Origin: Acanthopleuribacter pedis
GTDB lineage: Bacteria; Acidobacteriota; Holophagae; Acanthopleuribacterales; Acanthopleuribacteraceae
Length of the DNA stretch: 64,000 bases
Assembly: GCF_017377855.1 (NCBI RefSeq)
Contig: NZ_JAFREP010000011.1
Coordinates: 186,001-250,000 of the forward strand
Reading direction: 5' to 3'
The translations under genes were made by a program, and so were the position numbers. Position 1 is the stretch's first letter; every line of letters begins with the position of its first letter. Under the pieces are notes generated by a model. That model ran no database searches. It saw only the letters and a list, made by a program, of their open reading frames with translations, and was not told the DNA's origin. Positions 1 to 7,847 of this stretch are shown here, piece by piece.

Positions 1-1
1 G

Positions 2-1405
2 CATCAGGTGGCGCCCAACGGAACCCTGATCCACGGCGCCGCCCATTTTCCAACCTTGGGTTACCTTCCCGACCGTGAGCTTCAGGATCCAATGAGGCGG
101 GCAAGCCACGGGCTGGGGGACCCCACGCCCCCGCGAACCGCGGCCCACGCGGAAAAGGATCCGGGCGGCGGCGACTTTGTTCAGTTCGAAACGCTGGTTT
201 CCACCAGCGACGACCAAACCGCGGTGGCGCCCGGCCGACTTATCGGGCACGGCGTTGAGGCGGGACGGGCTTGGTTCCACTATCGCGGCGAAGCGCCGAT
301 GCGGGACGGCGTTCCTTATCTTTCCGCGACCTATGCGGCGCAGAACCGGAACATTGCGGGTTACGAGGTGACCTTGCTTTACCATCCCGATCATTCCTTT
401 AATACCGATTCCATTTGGGAGGGCATCGAGGCCGCGTTGCGTTATGGAACACGGCGTTTCGGACCTTTGCCGCAACCGCGGTTGCGCTTTGCCGAAGTCC
501 CAAATACCACCGGCATCTCGGGTTACGCTGGGCCAGGTCTGGTTCTAATGGGTGAATTCAGTGGCTTTAACCATGACCTGTCCAACCAAACCGGCATGAA
601 TCAGGTGTTTCGCCGTACCGTTCACGAGACGGCCCACCAGTGGTGGGGTCACCTGGTTGCGCCGGCGGCGGTTGACGAGGGCGCCATGCTGCTGGTGGAA
701 ACCTTGGCCAAATACACGGAGCTGATGCTGTTGGAACAAACGGCGGGCATCGAGCAGACCCACCGTTTTGTCGACCATGAGGTGGAACGTTATTTCCGCG
801 CGCGGGTGCGTGAACCCGAGATGGAACACCCGTTGTCCCGCGTGCGCGGCGACCAAGCCTATGTGATGTACGCCAAGGGTGCGGCGGCCATGAACGCCCT
901 GCGCCATCGCATCGGGGAGCCCGCTGTCAACCGCGCCCTGCGCCAACTGGTCGGTGACCACGCCCATCCGGGACCGGCGGCCACCGCCGAGGATCTGATT
1001 CGCATGTTGGTCGCCGAGGCACCGGATCAAGCCGATTTCATTCGTGAATGGCTGACCGAGGTCGTGTTTTACCGTTCAGTGGTGGAACGGGTGACGCTGA
1101 CCCCGCTCCCCGACGGGCAGGTGGCGCTGGAGGTCATCTGTGACCTGAGCAAGGTCCGCCACGCCGACGACGGTCGCGATCACGAGACGGCGTTCAGCCA
1201 GCCGGTGACCTGGTCGGTCACGTTGGGTGAGGGGGACGCGGCGCAAACAATGACCAAAAGGTTCCCGATGCAAAATGGGACCAACCGATTGGGCTGGATT
1301 TTACCGGGTGCTCCGACGCGGATTACCTTCGATCCCAAACGAGAACTCTTGGATGAGCAGCGACACTCTACCAAGGGGGCTTTGGCAAAACCGTTCGGCG
1401 GGTAA
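2..1405 (+). CDS. ABC-2 permease/M1 peptidase fusion, 3' part only (runs off left edge)
   Basis: The frame is open from base 2 to the TAA at 1403-1405, so the start lies outside the window. The translation is an M1-family (gluzincin) metallopeptidase domain. The zinc motif HETAHQWWGH is encoded from base 623, followed about 21 residues later by the third-ligand glutamate in VETL, and later by Y-x-KG, which corresponds to the M1 transition-state tyrosine region. It is clearly paralogous to the C-terminal half of the 1,183-residue protein at 50699-54250: both carry an NGT..YLG segment, then F-x-QF-x-T-x-x-STSDDQ, then the zinc motif. The paralog has an N-terminal ABC-2 permease half, so this gene probably had the same architecture upstream. 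Relative to the paralog there is one extra residue between HExxH and the distal glutamate. The peptidase part is expected on the periplasmic face; its substrate is unknown. Confidence 0.8.
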   Translation, partial: HQVAPNGTLIHGAAHFPTLGYLPDRELQDPMRRASHGLGDPTPPRTAAHAEKDPGGGDFVQFETLVSTSDDQTAVAPGRLIGHGVEAGRAWFHYRGEAPMRDGVPYLSATYAAQNRNIAGYEVTLLYHPDHSFNTDSIWEGIEAALRYGTRRFGPLPQPRLRFAEVPNTTGISGYAGPGLVLMGEFSGFNHDLSNQTGMNQVFRRTVHETAHQWWGHLVAPAAVDEGAMLLVETLAKYTELMLLEQTAGIEQTHRFVDHEVERYFRARVREPEMEHPLSRVRGDQAYVMYAKGAAAMNALRHRIGEPAVNRALRQLVGDHAHPGPAATAEDLIRMLVAEAPDQADFIREWLTEVVFYRSVVERVTLTPLPDGQVALEVICDLSKVRHADDGRDHETAFSQPVTWSVTLGEGDAAQTMTKRFPMQNGTNRLGWILPGAPTRITFDPKRELLDEQRHSTKGALAKPFGG

Positions 1406-1476
1406 TCCGCCGTCCGTTGGGGGATTCGCGGGCCGAAGAAGCGCAATCCGTTGTGCTTCTTTGGTCGCGCTGCCTC

Positions 1477-1570
1477 GTTACTTAGGAAGCGCTGAAGTGT
1501 GAGATTGTCGCTAAAAATCTGGAGAGAATGGGTTTGGAAGAAGCGGGCTGGGGTCGCGCACGAACGTTTT
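1477..1570 (+). repeat. Family III repeat, partial or diverged copy
   Basis: This stretch starts with TTAGGAAGCGCTGA and continues with AAAATCTGGAGAGAATGG and GGGGTCGCGCACGA. Those blocks occur in the same order in the reverse complement of the element at 46990-47158 (CCTAAGAGGCGC, AGATCTGGAGCGAAATGG, GGGGTCGCGCACGA). It is therefore a second, diverged and shorter copy in opposite orientation. No coding potential is visible. Confidence 0.45.
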
Positions 1571-1722
1571 CACTGGGTGCAGTGAGCATTTTTGCAGGGC
1601 GTTGCAGCCAGACAAGGTGTTGTGGGTTTGATAGCAAGGGGAAATCTCAGGTTCCACCGTTTTTTGTTAGATCCGGGCAGGCTCCGGCCTATCGGCCGAT
1701 GCAAGGTCCGCGTTAAGCGGGG

Positions 1723-1780
1723 GCATTTTTTCTCCTCAAAAACCTTCTGTTTGTGAAAGGCTTTTGAGGAGAAAAAATGC
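1723..1780. repeat. Long perfect hairpin, copy 1
   Basis: Arms GCATTTTTTCTCCTCAAAA and TTTTGAGGAGAAAAAATGC are perfectly complementary over 19 bases, around a loop region that itself contains a near-complementary CCTTC/GAAAGG pair. The T-rich and A-rich arms could act as a bidirectional terminator. The hairpin is repeated exactly 689 bases downstream, so it is part of the duplicated unit. Confidence 0.75.
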
Positions 1781-1834
1781 TGTTGGGAAAGAGGTTGGCT
1801 AGAGACCGAGGTTAACTTGCCGCGGAGCGGTTCT

Positions 1835-2302
1835 AGCCCGCATTTCTCACAAAAAGAATCGTCGCGAGAAGCTGAAAGCCTTGTGAGGTCGAAGGTGACG
1901 ACCAAGCCACGGGATAGGGATCCGAGCCTTCGCGGGGCCGAGCATTCGGGGGGCCAACCATTCGGGGGCCAACCATTCGCGGGGCCGAGCCTTCGCGGGG
2001 CCGACTATTCGCGGGGCCGACTATTCGCGGGTTCGACTATTCGCGGGTTCGACTATTCGCGGGTTCGACTATTCGCGGGTCCGACCTTATCGGCCTAGCA
2101 GCTTAGCCAAGGCGGCTCGACGGAGTAATGCGGAAGACCGCCCTGGGGAAGACCGCCCTGCGGAAGGCCGCCCCGGGGAAGACCGCCACGCGGAAGGCCG
2201 CCCCGGGGAAGACCGCCCCGGGGAAGACCGCTCTGGGTAAGGAAAACCCTCGTAATCGCATGGGTTGCCGCGTGACAGAATTCCTTTTGAGAAATGCGGG
2301 TC
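1835..2302 (+). repeat. Family I inverted-terminal-repeat element, copy A (expanded)
   Basis: The left end AGCCCGCATTTCTCAC and the right end TTTTGAGAAATGCGGG(T) match the terminal inverted repeats of the complete copy at 49280-49489. Inside, after GAGAAGCTGAAAGCCTTGTGAG, lies a tract of about ten 16-bp units of the type GGGGCCGACTATTCGC (about 1923-2088). After GGCTCGACGGAGTAATGCGG there is a tract of seven 15-bp units of the type GAAGACCGCCCCGGG (about 2132-2240). The 16-bp period rules out an in-frame repeat protein through the first tract. The copy is about 468 bp, against 210 bp for the compact copy. Confidence 0.75.
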
Positions 2303-2411
2303 GGTGGGTTGTGGGTTTGATTGCAAGAGGAAATCTCAGGTTCCACCGTTTTTTGTTAGATCCGGGCAGGCTCCGGCCTATCGGCCGATGCAAGGTCCGC
2401 GTTAAGCGGGG

Positions 2412-2469
2412 GCATTTTTTCTCCTCAAAAACCTTCTGTTTGTGAAAGGCTTTTGAGGAGAAAAAATGC
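2412..2469. repeat. Long perfect hairpin, copy 2
   Basis: Same 19-base perfect arms and same loop as the hairpin at 1723-1780, within the second unit of the tandem duplication. Conservation of both arms and loop suggests a recent duplication. Confidence 0.75.
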
Positions 2470-2523
2470 TGTTGGGATAGAGGTTGGCTAGAGATTGAGG
2501 TTAACTTGCCGCGGAGAGGTTCT

Positions 2524-2846
2524 AGCCCTCATCTCTCACAAGGATTCGTCGCGAGAAGCTGAAAGCCTTGGGAGGTTGAAGATGACGACCGAGGGACAGG
2601 ACAGGGATCCGAGCATTCGGGGGGCCAACCATTCGGGGGGCCAACCATTCGCGGGTCCGACCTTTCGCGGGGCCGACCTCTCGGCGTAGCAGCTAAGGCA
2701 GGGCGGCTCAAGCGAGTAATGCGGATGGCCGCCTCGCGGAAGGCCGCCCCGCGGAAGGCCGCCCCGCGGAAGGCCGCCCCGCGGAAGGAAAAGCCTCGTC
2801 ATCGCATGGGTTGCCCCGTGGCAGAATTACTTGGGAGAAGTGCGGT
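2524..2846 (+). repeat. Family I element, copy B
   Basis: The left end is AGCCCTCATCTCTCACAAGG, followed by ATTCGTCGCGAGAAGCTGAAAG as in the compact copy. The right end is CAGAATTACTTGGGAGAAGTGCGG. The terminal repeats have drifted. The internal 16-bp tract is short (about 2610-2680). The 15-bp tract (about 2725-2790) has units of the type GGAAGGCCGCCCCGC. The element ends about 40 bases beyond the stop codon of the minus-strand histidine kinase gene. Confidence 0.7.
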
Positions 2847-2883
2847 TCGCTGCAATCGTCCGCGCTTCAGCGCTTCTTCGGTG

Positions 2884-5712
2884 TTACCCCGGCTGGGGTT
2901 GGGCGGTGCCGCGTTGCGCCAAGTCCAGTTCCGGCTGGGAAAGGGTGGTTGGACCCGCGTTGTCCGGTTCGCCCTCGCTTGGGTTTGCCGAGGCCGCGGC
3001 TTGCGCGTCCAACGGAAGCGTGAGCACAAAAACGGCGCCCCGGCCCGGGCCTTCGCTTTCGGCCCGCACATCACCACCCATTTCCCGCAGCGCGTTGGCG
3101 CAGGTGTGCAGGCCGAAGCCGTTGCCCTCGGGTTTGGTAGTGAAGCCGTACTGGAAAATTTTGGTGCGCAGCGCCTCGGGAATCCCTTTGCCGTTGTCGC
3201 CGACCCGAATGTGAAGCGCCTCGCCGATACATGCGGTTTGCACGCTGATGTGGCGCTCGCGCGTTGGGTTGTCGGCTAAGGCGTCCACCGCGTTTTCAAG
3301 CAGGGTCAAGACCGCGTAGGAGAGTTTGGTGCGCATCGCCGCCACGGCAGGCACCGCGCCAAAATCCACGCTCGTCTGGATGTGGAACCGATCCAACATC
3401 TCTTTTTCGGCGTAGAGCAAGTCGGCAATGATTTCGTTGATGTCCAGGCGTTCCGCGTAACCGAGATCGCGGTCGGTGAACTTGGACTGAGCCAGCAGCG
3501 ATTGACGAATGATTTCGGCTTGTTCGCGAATCTGGTTCACTTCCCTGGAGAAGAGACGGTTTTCATTTTGGAGGCTTTGCACCAGTTCCGACACGTACTC
3601 GGCCAGCGCCTCGCGTTTGGCGGGATCGGCGAGGAAGGCGGTGAGCTCGGCGTCGGTTTTGGACATCAGCGAGTTGATGTTTTCCAGTTTGGTGACCTGG
3701 GATTCCTGCAGCAATTGCAATGAGGTTTGCACCGAGACATTGAGGCTGTTGAGCACGTTGCCGATGTTGTGCAACACGCCGCGCGCGACCTCGGCCATGC
3801 CCGAATAATGGGCGCCGTCGATCAGGCTCTTTTGGGCACGGCGCAATTTCTCCGTGCGTTCACTGACGCGGTCTTCCAAGGTGCGGTTGGTGTCTTCGAG
3901 GTCGTCGATTTTCTCTCGGAGCCGGTCCATCAGCGTATTAAAGGATTGGGCGAGGCTAATCAATTCCTCCGTGCCGGCCAGGCGCGCATCTTTTTCCAAA
4001 TCCCCGCCGACCATGGCTTTGGCGGTGAGGGTCAGTTCGTTGATGGGTTTGGCAACCCAGGTGGCGGCCAGCCAGGCGGCGAACACGCTCAGCGCCATGG
4101 CGATCAGCCCGACGACCGCGGCTATTTTGGTCGAGCGGGTCACGCCGAGCAACGCGGCTTGGCGGCTTTTTGAGACAACGACCCGGCATCCCAGCGAGGC
4201 GAGTGCCTCGCTAAAAATACCGCTGAAGGTGTGCAGCGGTGCATGTCCGATGACGGCGTCCCGTCCCCCTTCATCCACGCCCAGTAACCAGCCGGGCGGG
4301 TCCTGCGCAAAAGAGGTCGCTTCTTGTTGAAAGCGCGCGTGCCCCGCGAAATCGCGCCAACGCGTTTGCTTTTGCCCCGGCGCTCTGTCTCCCGAGGCGG
4401 CGATGATGCGGCCGTCGGCCGCGACCAGTTGCACGCGCTCCCCGCCGGTCCCCTCAAAGCCGGCGTAGAGGTTTTGGGTTTCCAGCAGGTCGAAGGTCGA
4501 GGCCAACACACCCAAGAGTTTGTTGCTGCGGGTATCGAGCACGCCCACGGCGATGAAGGTGTAGGGGAGGTTGGTGCGCGGATTGATGTGAACCGGGCCG
4601 AAATAAATGCCGCCGATGCCTTCTTGCCAGACCGCCTGCCACCAGGCCTCGTCGGCGAAAGAAAACCGCGGTGGTTTGTTGCCTTGCGCGGCGACCAAAC
4701 CGCCACGACTGTCGGTGAGGAACAGGTCGCGGTGGGAATGCTCTGAATGACGGAAATTGGCCAGCGCCAAGATTTGATCGGTGTCGCGATAGGGGAACAA
4801 CATGGGGTTGCCGACCTTGGCTGCTTCCCACTGTGCTTCACCCGCGCGCAAGATGGCCGCGGCCTGGGCGGCGTCAGCGGGGTAACGCGCGTTGGCCTGC
4901 TGCAAACCTTTTTGAATAATCGGGTCCTGGCCAAGTCGGACGAGGGCGTAAACGGCCTGTTCCAAGTTGCCGGCGGTGCGCTCCGCGAATGAATTGGCCA
5001 GCAGTTGGTGGCTTAACCCGATTTGGGTGACCTGGCTGCCGCGAATGAGGAAGGCGAGCAGGGCGGTCACCGCCAGCAGCGAAGCGGCGGAAATGGCGGT
5101 GGCCGGCAAGGTTTGTTGCGAGGCTAGGTTGAGCCGGGTGAAACGCGGCGAGGTGGGACGGATGCGGTAGAACCAAACCAAAAAACACAGCGCCGCGATG
5201 TAGCCCAGTTGGAGTACCAAGGGAACGAGGTGCAGTTGCGGGACATCCCCGAACAGCGCCCGCCGCGGAAAGGGGGCCGCCAAATCAGCGGCAACCATGA
5301 AGGCCGCGGCGAGCAGGGTATAGGCGAACGCGGTGGGGATGTTCCTCAATCGGTTGGCAATACATATATTGAGTGGGACGGCCAACAGCAGCAGCGGCAT
5401 CTTGAGCAGGTAATCGGATATCAGCAGGGGCACCAAAACGGAGCTGATAATCAGGGTGTGGGCAATCCACCAAATCGCCTTACCGAAGCGTTTTTTGCGG
5501 GCAAAAACCGCCCAGGCGCCAAAATGGCTGAGGAGGACCGCCGCCAGCAAGGCGGAAAGCCATTGGTACTGGACGGCACCGGTGTGAAAGAGGGCGACCA
5601 GCACGGTGCTCAAGGCGGCGACACAGACGGCACAGGAAAGCAAAAAGACGGACCAAAACGGATGTTCGTCGTGGTCGCGTAAACCCATCAACCCTGACTT
5701 GGCGCGATCCAT
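2884..5712 (-). CDS. Membrane sensor histidine kinase (multi-TM / Cache / HAMP / HATPase)
   Basis: Predicted 942-residue inner-membrane sensor kinase. The N-terminal ~230 residues hold about seven hydrophobic segments. They are followed by an extracytoplasmic dCache-like sensor region (about 230-540), another transmembrane helix, a HAMP segment beginning AKPINELTLTAKAMVGGDL, and a coiled coil. The phosphoacceptor box GVLHNIGNVLNSL contains His648. The ATPase has an N-box LLENAVDAL, G1 box DNGKGIP and G2 box GNGFGLH. The start ATG at 5712 lies two bases after the stop of the BMP-type gene, so the two are almost certainly cotranscribed and translationally linked. A longer frame to 5808 exists but overlaps that gene. 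No receiver domain or response-regulator gene is adjacent. The ligand is unknown; the neighbour suggests it responds to a solute bound by the BMP protein (inference). Confidence 0.85.
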   Translation of the reverse strand: MDRAKSGLMGLRDHDEHPFWSVFLLSCAVCVAALSTVLVALFHTGAVQYQWLSALLAAVLLSHFGAWAVFARKKRFGKAIWWIAHTLIISSVLVPLLISDYLLKMPLLLLAVPLNICIANRLRNIPTAFAYTLLAAAFMVAADLAAPFPRRALFGDVPQLHLVPLVLQLGYIAALCFLVWFYRIRPTSPRFTRLNLASQQTLPATAISAASLLAVTALLAFLIRGSQVTQIGLSHQLLANSFAERTAGNLEQAVYALVRLGQDPIIQKGLQQANARYPADAAQAAAILRAGEAQWEAAKVGNPMLFPYRDTDQILALANFRHSEHSHRDLFLTDSRGGLVAAQGNKPPRFSFADEAWWQAVWQEGIGGIYFGPVHINPRTNLPYTFIAVGVLDTRSNKLLGVLASTFDLLETQNLYAGFEGTGGERVQLVAADGRIIAASGDRAPGQKQTRWRDFAGHARFQQEATSFAQDPPGWLLGVDEGGRDAVIGHAPLHTFSGIFSEALASLGCRVVVSKSRQAALLGVTRSTKIAAVVGLIAMALSVFAAWLAATWVAKPINELTLTAKAMVGGDLEKDARLAGTEELISLAQSFNTLMDRLREKIDDLEDTNRTLEDRVSERTEKLRRAQKSLIDGAHYSGMAEVARGVLHNIGNVLNSLNVSVQTSLQLLQESQVTKLENINSLMSKTDAELTAFLADPAKREALAEYVSELVQSLQNENRLFSREVNQIREQAEIIRQSLLAQSKFTDRDLGYAERLDINEIIADLLYAEKEMLDRFHIQTSVDFGAVPAVAAMRTKLSYAVLTLLENAVDALADNPTRERHISVQTACIGEALHIRVGDNGKGIPEALRTKIFQYGFTTKPEGNGFGLHTCANALREMGGDVRAESEGPGRGAVFVLTLPLDAQAAASANPSEGEPDNAGPTTLSQPELDLAQRGTAQPQPG

Positions 5713-5714
5713 CG

Positions 5715-6773
5715 CTATTCCGCCAGGGCGCGTTTGGGGTTTTGGATGAGTAGGTCGTTTGCTTCTTGAATGCGTTGTTTGCAGGCGCCGGGGATGCGTT
5801 CTTCCCATTCGTGGAAGGGTGCCAACCCCACGCCTTGGTTGGCCAAATCGGCGTGGATGATGCCCGGCGCCAGGTTGCCCGCGAGCAGCCGACGCAACAG
5901 GATCACCATCGCTTGATCAATTTTTTTGGAAGCGCTGGTCAACAAAATTTCGCGCACCTCGGGAAAGGTTTCGTACTGATCGCCGTCGACACCGACGCCC
6001 ATCACACCGCGTTCCTTGCAGGCCAACAAGGCGCCGTTGCCGGAGTTCCCGCCGATGCCGAACACCACATCCGCCCCTTTGTCGATGAACTCATGGGCCT
6101 TGGCCCTGCCCAACTCGAGTTCGTTGAAACCGGGCAGGTAGACTTGGTGGGTTTTGACGTCGGGGTTGACGTGGCGGGCGCCGTTGGCGAACCCGGTGGC
6201 GAAGTCCACGACCGGCTGAATTTCGGGGCCGGCCACCGAGGCGACCACGCCCGTTTTAGACATACAGCCGGCCAAAACGCCGGCCAGGAAACCGACCTGA
6301 TCCTCGGCAAACACCAAGCTGGTCATGTTGGCGAGCCCACCTTCCTCGGTGTAGCAATCGGCCACGGTTTCGGCACAGCCGCGTCCCGGCAGATAGGCGA
6401 CGTCCACCACGGCAAACCGTTGCCGCGGGTGACGACGCGCCACCCGCGCGGTGGGATCACCCATGCGAAAACCCATGGTGAGAATGAGTGCCGGTTTTTG
6501 GGAAACAAAGGCTTCGATGTTGCGCTCGTAATAGACCTGGGAGGATGAAGGGGAAACAATCAATTCAAAACCGCCCTCGGCGGCAACGGCGCGCGCGCCT
6601 TTTAAGCCGTGGGCGTTAAAGGTTCGGTCATCCTCCATGCCGGTATCCAAAACCAGAACGACCTTGGGCAGTGCCGGCGTTTCCGGTTCGGATGGTTCAC
6701 CTTGACCGCAAAACATCAACCAGCCTAGAGAGACCAGCACGCAACAACGTGAAAAGCTTAGCGGTTTCGACAT
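5715..6773 (-). CDS. BMP/PnrA-family substrate-binding protein
   Basis: Predicted 352-residue exported protein of the basic membrane protein family (Med/BMP/PnrA type), periplasmic receptors that often bind nucleosides. Seen: an N-terminal hydrophobic segment ending in a Cys (LGWLMFCGQ, a poor lipobox), then the family pattern VVLVLDTGMEDDRTFN..G at the start of the mature domain, AEDQVGFLAGVLAG in the middle and GADVVFGIGGNSGNGAL in the second lobe. ATG 6773 is preferred to the TTG at 6788. There are no nearby ABC permease or ATPase genes of the nucleoside-uptake type. The next gene in the operon is a histidine kinase, so the protein may serve signalling rather than transport; the ligand cannot be told from sequence. 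Confidence 0.8.
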   Translation of the reverse strand: MSKPLSFSRCCVLVSLGWLMFCGQGEPSEPETPALPKVVLVLDTGMEDDRTFNAHGLKGARAVAAEGGFELIVSPSSSQVYYERNIEAFVSQKPALILTMGFRMGDPTARVARRHPRQRFAVVDVAYLPGRGCAETVADCYTEEGGLANMTSLVFAEDQVGFLAGVLAGCMSKTGVVASVAGPEIQPVVDFATGFANGARHVNPDVKTHQVYLPGFNELELGRAKAHEFIDKGADVVFGIGGNSGNGALLACKERGVMGVGVDGDQYETFPEVREILLTSASKKIDQAMVILLRRLLAGNLAPGIIHADLANQGVGLAPFHEWEERIPGACKQRIQEANDLLIQNPKRALAE

Positions 6774-7025
6774 AAACGGCCGCCACAAAAAGAAGGAGGT
6801 TGGTGGGGTGAGTGTTGCTTTAAAAGGATTGAGCTATTCTAGGTGCCGGCGGGGTTATGTGTCAAGAAAACGCGCCGACATCCTTATGAATGATCTTATC
6901 TTATCGAAGATAAAAGAGTGAGATAGAAGGAAATGAATCGCGTGAAATTTTGCGTGCTGAAATCAGGAAGTTACTTAGAGGTTGTTAAGAAATTCACATT
7001 TATTCGTATATTAACCTGTTTTGGG

Positions 7026-7500
7026 TTATCTGTGTTTTCTCGAGTTGTAGCCCGGAATCGCGAACCCTGATTTGGTTCCAGACCAGATGCCGCTGCCTTG
7101 AAGCCAAACCCTCGAGATGATGCGTCGGTCTTGGAAGCTCCCGTTGTTCAGAAAGCATGCACCGATGTTTATTGCCCGCGGCGTTGCATACAAACCACTG
7201 GCGGCGTCGATGGTGCCGTCGTTAGGCGAGCCAGGCGGCGTCTTTGATGCGCAAGCGATCAAACAAATGGCTTTTGGAGAACGGGGCGAGGTCGGAAGCC
7301 GTGGCGCGTTTGATGAAGACACCCAACACCATGGTGTTCCCGCCGGAGAACCTGAAGGTCGAGCCGGGTGGACGGCGCAACGGTTTTTCCTGAATGACGG
7401 TCACCGGATGGTTCTCCTGGAACCACCGTTTAATTATGTCCTTGTCGGTATTGTTTAATAATAAATCACCTGATGCGACGAGGGATTGCGTGCCTGTCCG
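7026..7500 (-). pseudogene. Probable frameshifted remnant of an unidentified gene
   Basis: On the minus strand one frame reads protein-like from about 7500 (...AGRTGTQSLVASGDLLLNN...) to a stop at about 7222 (...RIKDAAWLA-stop). Shifting by one base at that stop gives a second protein-like stretch (NDGTIDAASGLYATP ... DRRIISRVW ...) ending at 7026. The join reads DAAWLA-NDGTIDAASG, which faintly recalls LamG/concanavalin-like domains, but I cannot name the family. No good start codon or ribosome site is seen upstream. It is most likely a decayed fragment. The rest of the 6774-7847 interval, including an AT-rich stretch at 6860-7020, shows no gene that I can support. Confidence 0.3.
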
Positions 7501-7847
7501 GCCGGCAACAAAAGCATTAGGAAAACGAGATACCGATGGCCGTCGGGTTTTGGGAGGGGGAGGCCGTTCATGGGACGGTTCCAGGCGGCACCCACCCTGT
7601 TTTTTCGGTTTTACCGGTATCGGCCGGCGACCTATCCGCGAAGGATCACCCCGGTTTGATGGGTTCGACCTCGGTAGAAGGCATTATGTCCCGTTTTTTT
7701 GAAGAAAAAATCGCCTTACCGTGAACCCATCCCTTCAAAGGGTTTTCTACCAAGTGGGTCCCTTAGCCCGCACTTCCCGGTTATTGGCGAATCCCGTCGT
7801 GAGGGACCGCCCGATGTCAACCTGGCTCATCCTTGCAGGAGGTGGCA

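Larger units (their letters stand above)
1619..2846 (+). repeat. Tandem segmental duplication, about 689-bp offset
   Basis: The sequence beginning GTTGTGGGTTTGAT at 1619 recurs at 2308 and stays recognisable for several hundred bases. It includes a shared stretch from GGAAATCTCAGG through a long hairpin to a Family I element. The first unit (about 1619-2307) and the second (about 2308-2846) differ mainly in the number and type of short tandem repeats inside the Family I element. The block fills the 1.5 kb between the truncated M1 gene and the end of the histidine kinase gene. I find no convincing gene in it. Confidence 0.8.

Noticed and set aside
1817..2098. Pentapeptide-repeat protein on the plus strand, with PRGGL- and KAAPG-type strings in other frames nearby
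   Set aside because: The 16-bp repeat period breaks any five-residue register, no ribosome site is present, and the whole stretch lies inside a repeat element whose compact copy cannot encode such a protein.
1923..2790. CRISPR-like array
   Set aside because: The 15/16-bp units are directly adjacent, without spacers, and no cas genes are present.
3382..5682. Several plus-strand frames of 100-160 codons
   Set aside because: Antisense to the histidine kinase gene, which has complete catalytic motifs.
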